Shown: positions 16,193-25,295 of the stretch, in pieces | How the letters are laid out: each line of letters begins with the position of its first letter | Numbering within the stretch: the stretch's first letter is position 1 | NCBI RefSeq assembly: GCF_017948305.1 | Contig: NZ_CP072842.1 | Coordinates: 1,466,001 to 1,530,000, forward strand | DNA from: Faecalibacter bovis | GTDB taxonomy: Bacteria > Bacteroidota > Bacteroidia > Flavobacteriales > Weeksellaceae | Direction of reading: 5' to 3' | Length of the DNA: 64,000 nucleotides | Notes under the pieces: model-generated | What the model was told of the DNA's origin: nothing | Seen by the model: the letters and a program-made list of their open reading frames with translations, nothing else | Databases searched by the model: none | Program-made: the position numbers and the translations under genes

Positions 16193-17308
16193 ATGAGTTT
16201 AATTTATTATTTAATATTTTTTCTATTAGTAGTTACATCTTATTTCGAATTCTCCAAGAACGAAAAAGGAAGTAAACAATGGTATTATGCAATTGTAATA
16301 CTGATGATGTTTACTGCAGGATTAGGATATGCATTAAGTCCAGATTGGATTGCATATCATAAGACATTTTTACTTGTTGGTGATATTGAATGGTCTGAAT
16401 TAGATAGGTTTTCAGAGATGGCTTCAATGGAAAAAGGATTTTTATCATTGAATAAAATTTTAGGCGACTTTGGTTTTGGGTTCGGAATGTTAACCTTAGT
16501 AATGGCCATTGGAGCATTAACTTTAAAGGCATCTACTTTTTATAAATATGGTGGCGTTCCGTTTTTAGTATTGTTTATATATGCAATGCCAAATTTCATG
16601 TTCGAAGAGCATGTACATATTAGGCAAGGAATGGCAAATGCTTTCGCAATATTTTCTGTAAGATATATAATAGATAGAAAATTATTAAAGTTTTTGATTT
16701 GTATAGCGATTGGTTTTCAATTTCACGAATCAATTATTGTATTTATACTAGCATATTGGATTGCAATAATGAAGTTTAACGAAGTCACAATTGGTTGGTT
16801 AGTAACAATCGCAATCATTGGTAACTATACTGGTTTAAATTCTATTATTGAAGTTATTATGCAATTTATGCCAATTGGTCAAGATAAGTTTGAAGATTAT
16901 CAAAGTCAGTTATATACAGAATCTGATGTTGCCATTGGAGATATTGTAAAAATTATATCTGTCATATCAATTTTGATTTATAACAAATACGCAGCTCATG
17001 ATAAATTATACTGTATGTTTAGAAATTTATTTATCATGGGAGTATTATTGTATTTCTTTTTAGGTAAAGGTATTTTTGGGATTAGGCTTCCAGGATTTTA
17101 TTTAGTGTTCTTAGGATTAACTTTAGGTAGAATGTTATATTCTTTCAATGGAGCTAATTTTAAAAGAAACTTTATTTATTTAAGTTTCGTGTCGTACACA
17201 TTATTATTGATTTTTTGGTTCCAAGTAAAGCAAGGTCATAAATCGAATTTCGCAAATTATAAAACTTTTTTTACGCCAGGGGCAGTATATGGATTATGGA
17301 AGTATTAG
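16193..17308 (+). CDS. EpsG-family polysaccharide polymerase (Wzy-like)
   Basis: This 371-residue integral membrane protein has about ten helices. The EpsG-type signature near the N-terminus is visible as LGYALSPDWIAYHKTF, and the helix with HIRQGMANAFAIF (about 143-155) corresponds to the conserved R-Q-x-A element of these polymerases. EpsG and Wzy proteins join repeat units on the outer face of the inner membrane. It is the only polymerase candidate in the locus. The following GT2 gene overlaps its end by 13 bases. Confidence 0.8.
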   Translation: MSLIYYLIFFLLVVTSYFEFSKNEKGSKQWYYAIVILMMFTAGLGYALSPDWIAYHKTFLLVGDIEWSELDRFSEMASMEKGFLSLNKILGDFGFGFGMLTLVMAIGALTLKASTFYKYGGVPFLVLFIYAMPNFMFEEHVHIRQGMANAFAIFSVRYIIDRKLLKFLICIAIGFQFHESIIVFILAYWIAIMKFNEVTIGWLVTIAIIGNYTGLNSIIEVIMQFMPIGQDKFEDYQSQLYTESDVAIGDIVKIISVISILIYNKYAAHDKLYCMFRNLFIMGVLLYFFLGKGIFGIRLPGFYLVFLGLTLGRMLYSFNGANFKRNFIYLSFVSYTLLLIFWFQVKQGHKSNFANYKTFFTPGAVYGLWKY

Positions 17309-18045
17309 TATCGATTATAACACCTTGTTACAATTCTGAAAAATTCATTAAGGATACTTATGAATCTATCAAGAATCAAACTTTTGAAAATTGGGAATGG
17401 ATTATTGTAGATGATAAATCTTCAGATCAATCTGTCGAAATTTTAAAGTCTATAAATGATAAAAGAATAAAATTATTCGTTAATAACGAAAATAAAGGTG
17501 CAGCAAACGCTAGAAATACTGCTTTAAATCAAGCAAAGGGAAGATATATTACATTTATTGATAGTGATGATTTATGGGAGGAAAAATTTTTAGAAGAATC
17601 GATTAATTTTTTACAAAATAATAAGGAGGAATTAGTTTATTCATCTTATAAAAGAGTTAATGAAGAATTAGAACCTCTACTCAATGATTTTATTGCAGAA
17701 GATTATATTGATTCAGAAAGGATTTTATATAATTGTCCAATACCTATGCTTACGTCAATGTATGACTCGAAGCGAATTGGTAAAATTTATTTTCCTGATG
17801 TAGAGCTGAGAGAAGATCATGCCATGTGGATACAGTTATTAAAAAAGGTAAAACATGCTAGGGCAATAAAACAACCTTTGGGAATTTATAGGATGAGAGA
17901 TAACTCAGTCTCTAGAAATAAAATTAAAATAGCAAAAAAACAGTTTGACTTATATTATAAATATTTGAATATGAATATATTTAAGTCATTTTATTATACG
18001 ATTAATTGGGGATTTAATGGATTAAAAAAATATGGAAAACTTTAA
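17296..18045 (+). CDS. Glycosyltransferase family 2
   Basis: This short GT-A enzyme (249 residues) has VSIITPCYNSEKFIKDTYES, the VDDKSSDQS loop, NKGAANARNTAL and the metal site FIDSDDLW near 92. It resembles the two-domain-less GT2 enzymes of O-antigen loci that add a single sugar. The gene overlaps both its upstream neighbour (13 bases) and the MraY-type gene (14 bases), so translation is probably coupled. Sugar unknown. Confidence 0.85.
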   Translation: MEVLVSIITPCYNSEKFIKDTYESIKNQTFENWEWIIVDDKSSDQSVEILKSINDKRIKLFVNNENKGAANARNTALNQAKGRYITFIDSDDLWEEKFLEESINFLQNNKEELVYSSYKRVNEELEPLLNDFIAEDYIDSERILYNCPIPMLTSMYDSKRIGKIYFPDVELREDHAMWIQLLKKVKHARAIKQPLGIYRMRDNSVSRNKIKIAKKQFDLYYKYLNMNIFKSFYYTINWGFNGLKKYGKL

Positions 18046-19132
18046 AATATTAGAATTTTTATATCAATTAAAAATTTCTCCAATATATGTAAATATTGTT
18101 GGTGCATTTATTTCAGCTTTTGTAATTACATTGGTTTCGATTCCAAAAATTATTAGAATTTCTCATAAAAAGGGGCTTATGGATGCACCTAATGAGAGAA
18201 GTTCACATGTTTTTAAAGTACCAACTTTAGGAGGTGTCGCACTTTTTTTTGGAATTGTTGTTTCAACATCAATTTTCGCAACAGAACTTGGTTCAAATTA
18301 CGCGTTCTTTTTATCCGCTATTACAATATTATTTTTTGTCGGGTTAATGGACGATCTGTTAGTGGTTGCTCCAGACAAAAAATTATATGCACAAATAATT
18401 AGTATTACTTTAATTGTTTTTGGTTCGGGTATTATGATTAATTCATTGTATGGCTTGTTAGGAATCAACGAAATACCTTATTGGATAGGTGTGCTGTTAA
18501 CTTATTTTGTATTTATAATTTTAATTAATGCATACAATTTAATTGATGGAATCGATGGATTAGCATCAGGAATTGGGATAGTCATATCATTTGCATTCAT
18601 TTTTATTTTTTATAGAATTTTTGATTACAGTATCGGAATTTTAGCAATATCTGTTGTAGCAGTATTAATTGGTTTTTTAAAATATAATTTATCAAAATCT
18701 AATAAAATTTTTATGGGTGACACTGGATCAATGGTAATTGGTTTTATCATTACATTCATGGCTATACGATTTCTATATATGGCTGGATTGCCAAATTATA
18801 AAATAGAATCCGCACCTGTTATCTTATTATTTATTTTTTGTATTCCTGTTATTGACACATTAAATGTGTTCATTATTAGATTGTTAATTAAAAAACACCC
18901 ATTGCATCCAGATAAAAATCACTTACATCATCAATTGTTAAAGTTGGGATTAAATCATATTCAGACATCAATAATTTTAGTTACAATCAATATCATTTTT
19001 ATTGCTGTTGGATATTTTCTTAGATATTTAGAAATCAATAAACTTTTTTTGATTTTTATATTACTTTCAACTAGTTTTGTTGTGATTTTGAGGTATATTA
19101 CTCATTATAAAAATAAACTGACTTTAAATTAA
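18032..19132 (+). CDS. MraY/WecA-type undecaprenyl-phosphate sugar-1-phosphate transferase
   Basis: This polytopic transferase (366 residues, about eleven helices) starts a glycan by moving a HexNAc-1-phosphate onto undecaprenyl phosphate. It has GLMDAPNERSSH (cytoplasmic loop 1), LMDDLLVV with the DD pair near 109, NAYNLIDGIDGLASG near 168, GDTGSMV near 230 and the histidine motif HPLHPDKNHLHH near 290, all typical of WecA, TagO and MraY. Lack of a peptidoglycan context favours the WecA/TagO role. A second, unrelated initiating enzyme (PglC-type) ends the same locus. Confidence 0.85.
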   Translation: MENFKILEFLYQLKISPIYVNIVGAFISAFVITLVSIPKIIRISHKKGLMDAPNERSSHVFKVPTLGGVALFFGIVVSTSIFATELGSNYAFFLSAITILFFVGLMDDLLVVAPDKKLYAQIISITLIVFGSGIMINSLYGLLGINEIPYWIGVLLTYFVFIILINAYNLIDGIDGLASGIGIVISFAFIFIFYRIFDYSIGILAISVVAVLIGFLKYNLSKSNKIFMGDTGSMVIGFIITFMAIRFLYMAGLPNYKIESAPVILLFIFCIPVIDTLNVFIIRLLIKKHPLHPDKNHLHHQLLKLGLNHIQTSIILVTINIIFIAVGYFLRYLEINKLFLIFILLSTSFVVILRYITHYKNKLTLN

Positions 19133-19134
19133 AT

Positions 19135-19920
19135 ATGAAAAGAATTATTAATAGAGCTTTAGTTTTCATAATTTTTTCAATGCTCGCATCATGTATTTCG
19201 TTGAAGGATATTCAGCTTATTCAGCCAGATGAAAAATTGAAATTAGATAATAAAGGAATGATTGATTATAGTGTTCCTGAATATTATATCCAAAAAAACG
19301 ATATGTTATTAATTAATGTATCTTCTACAAACCCTTCCACTCTTGGAATTTTAAGTGATTTTACAACTTCGGGTAATAGAACTTTTGCTACTGGTCAAAA
19401 TCAGGGAGTTTGGGTCAGAGATGATGGTAAAATAGAATTACCAAGGATAGGTAAAATAGAAGTTGAAGGTTTGACTATAAAACAAGCTAGAGAAAAAATT
19501 CAAGAAGAATTTTATAAAATATATACACCCGAAGGTACTTTTATAGATGTTAATCTTACTGGAATTGAATATACAATGATCGGTGAAGCCAATAGAGGCG
19601 TTTTTAGAGCTGATAAAAGAGACATGACAATATTAGAAGCTTTCGCAAGATCTGGCGGTGATAATATTTATGCAGATTTGAAGAACGTCAGAATTATTCG
19701 TACAACACCTGATGGCACTAAACAAGTTCATGTAGATTTGACAAAAGAATCAATTATGAATTCAGAATATTATTGGATTCAGAATAATGATATAATTGTT
19801 GTAAATCCTCGTAAAGAGAAAATTTGGGGTGTAGGTCTTAATCCATTATCAGTAGTTACGACTACTATGGGGGTAATTGGAACTATATTAGGCGTTTATT
19901 TATTTTTTGATAGATTTTAA
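19135..19920 (+). CDS. Wza-like polysaccharide export lipoprotein
   Basis: This outer-membrane export protein has 261 residues and a lipoprotein signal peptide with Cys20 in SMLASCIS. The Poly_export (SLBB-type) domain follows: YIQKNDMLLINV, then VRDDGKIELPRIGKIEVEGLTIKQA, then a SLBB-like segment with ILEAFARSGGDN. A C-terminal hydrophobic helix (about 240-258) would span the outer membrane in Wza-type proteins. The gene's last base is the first base of the Wzc-like gene, matching the usual Wza-Wzc pairing. Shorter than E. coli Wza (about 380), as is common in Bacteroidota. Confidence 0.88.
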   Translation: MKRIINRALVFIIFSMLASCISLKDIQLIQPDEKLKLDNKGMIDYSVPEYYIQKNDMLLINVSSTNPSTLGILSDFTTSGNRTFATGQNQGVWVRDDGKIELPRIGKIEVEGLTIKQAREKIQEEFYKIYTPEGTFIDVNLTGIEYTMIGEANRGVFRADKRDMTILEAFARSGGDNIYADLKNVRIIRTTPDGTKQVHVDLTKESIMNSEYYWIQNNDIIVVNPRKEKIWGVGLNPLSVVTTTMGVIGTILGVYLFFDRF

Positions 19921-22361
19921 TGGAGAATACGAAGAAAAAAAAGACTGGTGATATTCTTGATATTGAAAGATTAATTCCACGATTAATTTCAGCTTGGCCA
20001 CTATATATTATTACAGTATTAATATTTATGTTAATTGCATTTTATTTTAATACTTGGAAATTAGATAAAATTTATAGCGCTACTACAACTTTTAAAATTA
20101 ATAATAGTTCATCAAGTAATGCATTAGCAAATAATTCTATTAACTTTATTTGGGGTGGTAACACCAATAAAGTAGATGCATTATCTTATACATTATCATC
20201 TCGTATTCATAATGAAAAAGTAGTTAAAAAATCAGCATCATATGTATTTTACTATGAACAAGGTAAAATTAAAAAGTCTGATATATATAAATTAGATGCT
20301 CCTTTTATTGTAGAAATTGATACGACTTACAATCAAATCATTAAATCAGAAATTCAAATCGAAGGAATTGATCAAAATTCTTTTGCGATAAATGTTATTG
20401 TACCAGAAGGTAAGGTTTATAATTACATGAAGGATAGTATTATTCGCAATGAAACAATTGCATTACCTAAAACAGCGCGTTATGGTCAGTGGATTGTTGG
20501 GAATAATTATAAATTCAGAGTTAATAAAAATCATTTAAATTATCATACTTCTAAATATTCTTTTTCTTTAGTTACGATACCTGAAGCTACTAGAAGAGTG
20601 ATGCAAAACTTTAATGTAGCACAAGCTTCTAAAATTGCAAGTATTATATCTGTAACCAAAAACTCTAAAAGTTTAAATGAATCTGTTGATTTATTAAATA
20701 ATTCTATCAAAGTTTTAATTGATACAGAATTAGCTGAAAAAAATATATCAACAGTTAAAACAAAAAATTATTTAGAAAAACAGATTGAAAAAGTTAGATT
20801 TAAGCTTGATAGTGCAACAGATAATTTACAAGAGCTTCAGAAACAAACAGGTATTACAAATTTTGATTCAAAAAAATCTGAAATATTATCAAAATTAGTT
20901 CAATTAGATTCTAAAAAGTTAGAAATTGAAGAACAAATAGAAGCATTAACTAGATTAACACCAAGATCAAATAGTAGTGTTAGTAATTTAATTGCATTAA
21001 ATATTGCTGGATTAGATGTATCGTATTTCATGCAAAATGTTTCAAAAATAGAATCACTTGAGGATCAAAAAAACGAACTATTAAAGATATATCAAAAAAA
21101 TACAACAGAAATTCGTGAAATTGATCAAAAGATCGCACAAGCTCGTCGCGATATTGATAACATTGTTAATGCACATAAATCGAAATTAAATACTGATTTA
21201 GCTCAAGTACAAGAAAAAATTGATGAAGTTGAATTTCAAGTTGCGAAATTACCATTTCAAGAAATAGAATTTTTAGAGGCTAATAGAGCATTTGAAATGA
21301 ATAATGAGTTATATTTTAATTTAATTACTCAATTAAATGCAACTAGTTTAACCTTAGCTTCAAATGTTTCTGATATTACAATTATAGATCCTGCTAAAAA
21401 TCAAGGGCAAGGTTCGATTGGACCTGATACTAAAAGAAATTATTTAATAGCTTTAGCAGCAGGTTTATTCTTACCATTCTTATATGTAGTTGTAAAAGAG
21501 TTGTTAGACTTTAAAGTAAAAGTAATTAAAGATATTACTTCAAGAACACATATTCCATTAATCGGAACGGTTGGTGATCTAGGAGATAATTCACCTCTAA
21601 TCGTTTTAAATAGTCCTAAATCTGGACTTGCAGAATCATTCCGAGCAATTCGTTCTAATTTAAAGTTTTTATATAAAACAGATCCTTTACATCCAAACAA
21701 TAAAACGATATTAATGACTTCGTTTATTGGTGGTGAGGGTAAAACGTTTAATTCTATGAATATTGCTACAGTTTTAGGTTCTACCGATAAAAAAGCTGTA
21801 TTAATAGGAATGGATTTACGTAAACCTAAGATTTTTGATGATTTTAAGATCAGTAATAAATTAGGTGTTGTTAATTACATTACAGGAAATGCAGAATTAG
21901 AAGAAGTAATTCAGAAAACTGTTTTACCGAATTTAGATATTATTACAGCTGGTCCAATTCCACCCAATCCATCGGAATTAATTTTGAGTAAGAAAATGGA
22001 ATCCTTTTTATCAGTATTAAAGGATAAATATGATTTCATAATTATTGATTCACCTCCAATTGGTTTGGTTGCAGATTCTTATGATTTAATGAAATTTGCA
22101 GACTGTACTTTATACGTGTCACGTTACAACTATTCGGAGAAAAATTTTATCAATACTATTTCTAATAAATATGATGAAGGAGAAGTTTCAAATATTGGAA
22201 TCATCCTGAATGGATTTAAAGCAGGGTCAGGATACGGTTATGGATATGGTTACGGTTACGGATATGGATATGGATATTTTGACGAAGATCAAAATTTTGA
22301 TGATTCATTAAAAGGTAAATTAAAAAGGTTATTCATACGTATTAAAGAGCAATTATTCTAA
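19920..22361 (+). CDS. Wzc-like polysaccharide co-polymerase and tyrosine kinase
   Basis: This 813-residue fused chain-length regulator and BY-kinase has an N-terminal Wzz helix (about 30-48) and a long periplasmic coiled-coil region (about 250-480). A second helix lies near 505-522 and the cytoplasmic kinase follows. The kinase has Walker A GGEGKT at 604-609, Walker A' LIGMDLRKP near 632 and Walker B FIIIDSPP near 705. After the kinase comes an uninterrupted run of eight Gly-Tyr pairs, the presumed autophosphorylation tail, then an acidic and basic C-terminus. It acts with the Wza-like lipoprotein encoded just upstream. The start overlaps that gene's stop. Confidence 0.9.
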   Translation: MENTKKKKTGDILDIERLIPRLISAWPLYIITVLIFMLIAFYFNTWKLDKIYSATTTFKINNSSSSNALANNSINFIWGGNTNKVDALSYTLSSRIHNEKVVKKSASYVFYYEQGKIKKSDIYKLDAPFIVEIDTTYNQIIKSEIQIEGIDQNSFAINVIVPEGKVYNYMKDSIIRNETIALPKTARYGQWIVGNNYKFRVNKNHLNYHTSKYSFSLVTIPEATRRVMQNFNVAQASKIASIISVTKNSKSLNESVDLLNNSIKVLIDTELAEKNISTVKTKNYLEKQIEKVRFKLDSATDNLQELQKQTGITNFDSKKSEILSKLVQLDSKKLEIEEQIEALTRLTPRSNSSVSNLIALNIAGLDVSYFMQNVSKIESLEDQKNELLKIYQKNTTEIREIDQKIAQARRDIDNIVNAHKSKLNTDLAQVQEKIDEVEFQVAKLPFQEIEFLEANRAFEMNNELYFNLITQLNATSLTLASNVSDITIIDPAKNQGQGSIGPDTKRNYLIALAAGLFLPFLYVVVKELLDFKVKVIKDITSRTHIPLIGTVGDLGDNSPLIVLNSPKSGLAESFRAIRSNLKFLYKTDPLHPNNKTILMTSFIGGEGKTFNSMNIATVLGSTDKKAVLIGMDLRKPKIFDDFKISNKLGVVNYITGNAELEEVIQKTVLPNLDIITAGPIPPNPSELILSKKMESFLSVLKDKYDFIIIDSPPIGLVADSYDLMKFADCTLYVSRYNYSEKNFINTISNKYDEGEVSNIGIILNGFKAGSGYGYGYGYGYGYGYGYFDEDQNFDDSLKGKLKRLFIRIKEQLF
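22230..22277 (+). repeat. Hexanucleotide repeat encoding eight Gly-Tyr pairs
   Basis: Eight tandem units of the form GGNTAY encode the tyrosine tail of the Wzc-like kinase. The units vary at the third codon positions (GGA or GGT, TAT or TAC), so the tract is imperfect at the DNA level but perfect as protein. Six-base gain or loss would keep the frame and change the number of phosphorylation sites. Confidence 0.9.
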
Positions 22362-22362
22362 T

Positions 22363-22932
22363 ATGTTGAATAAGAAGATATTCGATTATATACTAGCATT
22401 AATCCTACTAATTTTTTTAGTAGGATTAATCATTTCTATGATTTTGATATCTACCATAGATACAAAAGAATTTGGTTTATTTTCTCAGAAAAGAGTAGGG
22501 TTGGATGGTAAAATTTTCAAGATTTATAAAATTCGTACCATGAAAGGAATTCAAAAAAATACGATAACAACTTCAAGTCATCGCATTACTAAAATCGGAA
22601 AATTTCTTAGAGATTATAAATTAGACGAAATACCACAGCTTATTAACATCTTGAAAGGGGATATGAGCTTTGTAGGTCCTAGACCTGATGTAATTGGTTA
22701 TGCAGATGAACTACAAGGTGAAGATCGAATCATTTTAACTATTAAACCAGGAATTACAGGTCCTGCGCAACTAAAATATAAAAATGAAGAAGAAATACTT
22801 TCATCTGTTCAAGATCCAATTTGGTATAACAACAATGTACTTTGGCCAGATAAAGTTGCGATTAATAAAGAGTATGTAAAAAATTGGTCATTTCTTAAAG
22901 ACATCAATTACATTATTAAAACAATAGTTTAA
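22363..22932 (+). CDS. PglC/WcaJ-type sugar-1-phosphate transferase
   Basis: This polyprenyl-phosphate sugar-phosphotransferase of the monotopic (PglC) class is 189 residues with one N-terminal hydrophobic segment (about 8-28). The family core is present: SQKRVGLDGKIFKIYKIRTM, then RITKIGKFLRDYKLDEIPQLIN, then KGDMSFVGPRPDV. The small size fits PglC, which lacks the four extra helices of WcaJ. It is the last gene of the locus and ends 5 bases before a strong terminator. Its start region contains a long inverted repeat. With the MraY-type gene, the locus carries two enzymes able to start a glycan chain. Confidence 0.88.
   Translation: MLNKKIFDYILALILLIFLVGLIISMILISTIDTKEFGLFSQKRVGLDGKIFKIYKIRTMKGIQKNTITTSSHRITKIGKFLRDYKLDEIPQLINILKGDMSFVGPRPDVIGYADELQGEDRIILTIKPGITGPAQLKYKNEEEILSSVQDPIWYNNNVLWPDKVAINKEYVKNWSFLKDINYIIKTIV
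22398..22430 (+). repeat. 13-bp perfect inverted repeat inside the start of the PglC-type gene
   Basis: ATTAATCCTACTA (22398-22410) is repeated as its exact reverse complement at 22418-22430 around a 7-base T-rich loop. It lies 35 bases into the gene, where it encodes the hydrophobic N-terminal segment. A stable mRNA hairpin here could slow translation or transcription of the last gene of the operon. It has no T run after the right arm, so it is not a standard terminator. Confidence 0.8.
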
Positions 22933-22937
22933 TTAAT

Positions 22938-22968
22938 AAAAAAGAGAGCTAATAAGCTCTCTTTTTTT
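22938..22968. terminator. Bidirectional terminator ending the polysaccharide locus
   Basis: AAAAAAGAGAGCT is mirrored by AGCTCTCTTTTTT around an AATA loop, with T run on the plus strand and A run read as T on the minus strand. It closes both the 19-kb plus-strand locus and the converging carboxylase gene. Confidence 0.9.
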
Positions 22969-24595
22969 ATACTTGGATAACACCTAAATTAAAAGGAGTT
23001 TCAATCGGTGCATGGTCTGCAGCTTCAATTCCTAATGAAATCCATTTACGTGTATCTAATGGATCAATAATCCCATCAGTCCATAAGCGTGAAGCCGCAT
23101 AATAAGGACTTGTTTGATAGTTATATTTATCCGTAATCTCTTTTAATAATTCTTCTTTTTTAGTATCATCAATTTCTACACCTTTACTTTTTAAAGTTGC
23201 TTCTTGAATTTGTAATAAAACTTTTGCAGCTTGTTCACCACCCATCACTGCTAATTGAGCTGAAGGCCAAGCAGCAATTAATCTTGGATCATAAGCTTTT
23301 CCGCACATTGCATAATTACCAGCACCGTAAGAATTTCCTACAACAATTGTAAACTTAGGTACAACAGAATTTGAAACGGCATTAACCATTTTTGCTCCAT
23401 CTTTGATAATTCCTCCATGTTCTGATTTAGATCCAACCATAAATCCAGTTACATCTTGTAAGAATACTAAAGGGATTTTCTTTTGATTACAATTCGCAAT
23501 AAAACGAGTTGCTTTATCAGCTGAATCAGAATAAATCACACCTCCAAATTGCATCCCGTCTTTTGTCGATTTAACAATTTTTCTTTGGTTTGCAACTATT
23601 CCGACAGCCCAACCATCGATACGAGCGTATGCACAAATAATAGTTTTTCCGTAGTCAGCTTTGTATTCATCAAATTCAGAATTATCTACTAAACGTTTTA
23701 TGATTTCATACATATCATATTGTTCAGCTCTAGATTCAGGTAAAATTCCGTAAATTTCCTTTTCATCTAATGCTGGTTTTGCAGGCTCAATTCTATTAAA
23801 CCCAGCTTTTTCATAATCACCAATTTTAGACATAACAGATTTAATGCGATCTAAACAATCGTAATCGTCTTTCGCTTTATAATCTGTTACTCCAGAAATT
23901 TCGCAATGTGTTGTAGCTCCACCTAAAGTTTCGTTATCAATATCTTCACCAATTGCTGCTTTAACTAAATAACTTCCAGCCAAGAATATTGATCCTGTTT
24001 TATCAACAATCAAAGCTTCATCACTCATAATAGGTAAATATGCACCACCAGCAACACAACTTCCCATTACAGCAGAAATTTGAATAATTCCCATCGACGA
24101 CATTTTTGCATTGTTTCTAAAAATGCGTCCAAAATGTTCTTTATCTGGGAAAATTTCATCTTGCATAGGTAAGTAAACACCCGCACTATCTACTAAATAG
24201 ATAATAGGTAATTTATTTTCCATCGCAATTTCTTGTGCGCGCAAATTCTTTTTACCTGTTATTGGGAACCAAGCACCTGCTTTTACAGTTGCATCATTTG
24301 CAACAACGATACATTGTTTTCTAGAAACGTATCCAATTTTAATAACAACACCTCCAGAAGGGCAACCTCCATGTTCTTTGTACATTTCGTCTCCAACTAA
24401 GGCTCCGATTTCAATAGAATCTGTATTATCGTCAAATAAATAATCAATACGTTCCCTTGCTGTTAATTTTCCTTTGCTTTTATGCGCGTCAATTTTTTTT
24501 TGTCCACCACCTAAATAAACTTCATTAAGTTTATGTTTTAATTTAGATAGTTGTAATTTATTATAATCCTCTCTTTTATTAAATGTTAGATCCAT
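22967..24595 (-). CDS. Acyl-CoA carboxylase carboxyltransferase (beta) subunit, methylcrotonyl-CoA type
   Basis: This 542-residue carboxyltransferase moves CO2 from biotin to an acyl-CoA. It has two crotonase-like halves: the N-terminal half with LVDSAGVYLPMQDEIFPDKEHFGRIF and MGSCVAGGAYLPIMSDE, and the C-terminal half with FLQDVTGFMVGS, GNSYGAGNYAMCGKAYDPR and WPSAQLAVMGGEQAA. The FPDxxHFGRIF segment and overall length are typical of methylcrotonyl-CoA carboxylase beta (leucine breakdown) rather than propionyl-CoA carboxylase. No biotin carboxylase subunit gene is next to it. A 12-base direct repeat lies in its leader. A -7-like TATCTTTC lies at 24634-24641. Confidence 0.82.
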   Translation of the reverse strand: MDLTFNKREDYNKLQLSKLKHKLNEVYLGGGQKKIDAHKSKGKLTARERIDYLFDDNTDSIEIGALVGDEMYKEHGGCPSGGVVIKIGYVSRKQCIVVANDATVKAGAWFPITGKKNLRAQEIAMENKLPIIYLVDSAGVYLPMQDEIFPDKEHFGRIFRNNAKMSSMGIIQISAVMGSCVAGGAYLPIMSDEALIVDKTGSIFLAGSYLVKAAIGEDIDNETLGGATTHCEISGVTDYKAKDDYDCLDRIKSVMSKIGDYEKAGFNRIEPAKPALDEKEIYGILPESRAEQYDMYEIIKRLVDNSEFDEYKADYGKTIICAYARIDGWAVGIVANQRKIVKSTKDGMQFGGVIYSDSADKATRFIANCNQKKIPLVFLQDVTGFMVGSKSEHGGIIKDGAKMVNAVSNSVVPKFTIVVGNSYGAGNYAMCGKAYDPRLIAAWPSAQLAVMGGEQAAKVLLQIQEATLKSKGVEIDDTKKEELLKEITDKYNYQTSPYYAASRLWTDGIIDPLDTRKWISLGIEAADHAPIETPFNLGVIQV

Positions 24596-24602
24596 TGTGG
24601 TT

Positions 24603-24632
24603 TTTGTTTGAAGTCTAATCTTTGTTTGAAGT
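24603..24632 (-). repeat. Two 12-bp direct repeats in the leader of the carboxylase gene
   Basis: TTTGTTTGAAGT occurs at 24603-24614 and again at 24621-24632, an 18-base period, just before the start codon on the minus strand (8 bases from the ATG). It could be a repeated binding site or a past small duplication. No known operator was recognised. Confidence 0.7.
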
Positions 24633-24651
24633 TGAAAGATAGTATATTTTG

Positions 24652-25236
24652 TTATTTTGATTGTATAAAATCTTTACTAAACTGCACCAATTCTGGGAAA
24701 AATTGTAGAAAATCTTTCTCCAATTCAGTTTCGTATTGATATATAGTAGATGCAGTATTAGTAAGATTGTTATCGAAGTTTACTCTTTTACTAATTCCGG
24801 TCAGTGTTTTTTGAATTCCTTCTATTGTGCTATAATTTTCGAACCAATCATTTTTTAATAAATGATTCAACATTTCCTGAAGATTGGTAGGAAAATTCTC
24901 AGTATTGTAACTAAATAATTCGTAGCAGTTTTCTTTAAATAACTGGAAGGATGTAGGATGGTATTTTCGCCAATGTTTAATTAAAAAATAATCATAAACT
25001 AAATCGACAACAATAGGCGAATATTTATGTTGAGTGGAATGAAAATAAGTTGAACTTCTTTTAACAACATCGTGAGAATCGGTAAACGAATCAATTTCAC
25101 GATGCAATAGAATTCCTAGTTTTATATCATCAGGATAATCATTGTATTTATTCCCTTTTACAACTTCGCCAAGAAAATTACCAAGTTGTAGAGATGGATT
25201 ATTGAATGATAAATACTGATGAGCAACTAGATTCAT
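24652..25236 (-). CDS. acpH: Acyl carrier protein phosphodiesterase (AcpH family)
   Basis: This AcpH/DUF479 protein, predicted to remove phosphopantetheine from holo-ACP, has 194 residues, the usual length. Family features are the N-terminal NLVAHQYLSF, LGNFLGEVVKG at about 18-28, the metal-type LHREIDSFTD near 50-59, and YDYFLIKHW near 90-98, where histidine and aspartate ligate metal in HD-like folds. It is transcribed alone between the carboxylase and the TPR gene. The start at 25236 gives the canonical N-terminus. Confidence 0.8.
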   Translation of the reverse strand: MNLVAHQYLSFNNPSLQLGNFLGEVVKGNKYNDYPDDIKLGILLHREIDSFTDSHDVVKRSSTYFHSTQHKYSPIVVDLVYDYFLIKHWRKYHPTSFQLFKENCYELFSYNTENFPTNLQEMLNHLLKNDWFENYSTIEGIQKTLTGISKRVNFDNNLTNTASTIYQYETELEKDFLQFFPELVQFSKDFIQSK

Positions 25237-25295
25237 AAACAGTTTATTTGCAATTAAATATAGCTTATTTTTTTAGAAATATTATTTACAATTCA

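Noticed and set aside
22230-22277. GY-coding tandem repeat as a CRISPR-like or non-coding satellite
   Set aside because: It is short, has no spacers and is in frame within the kinase gene.
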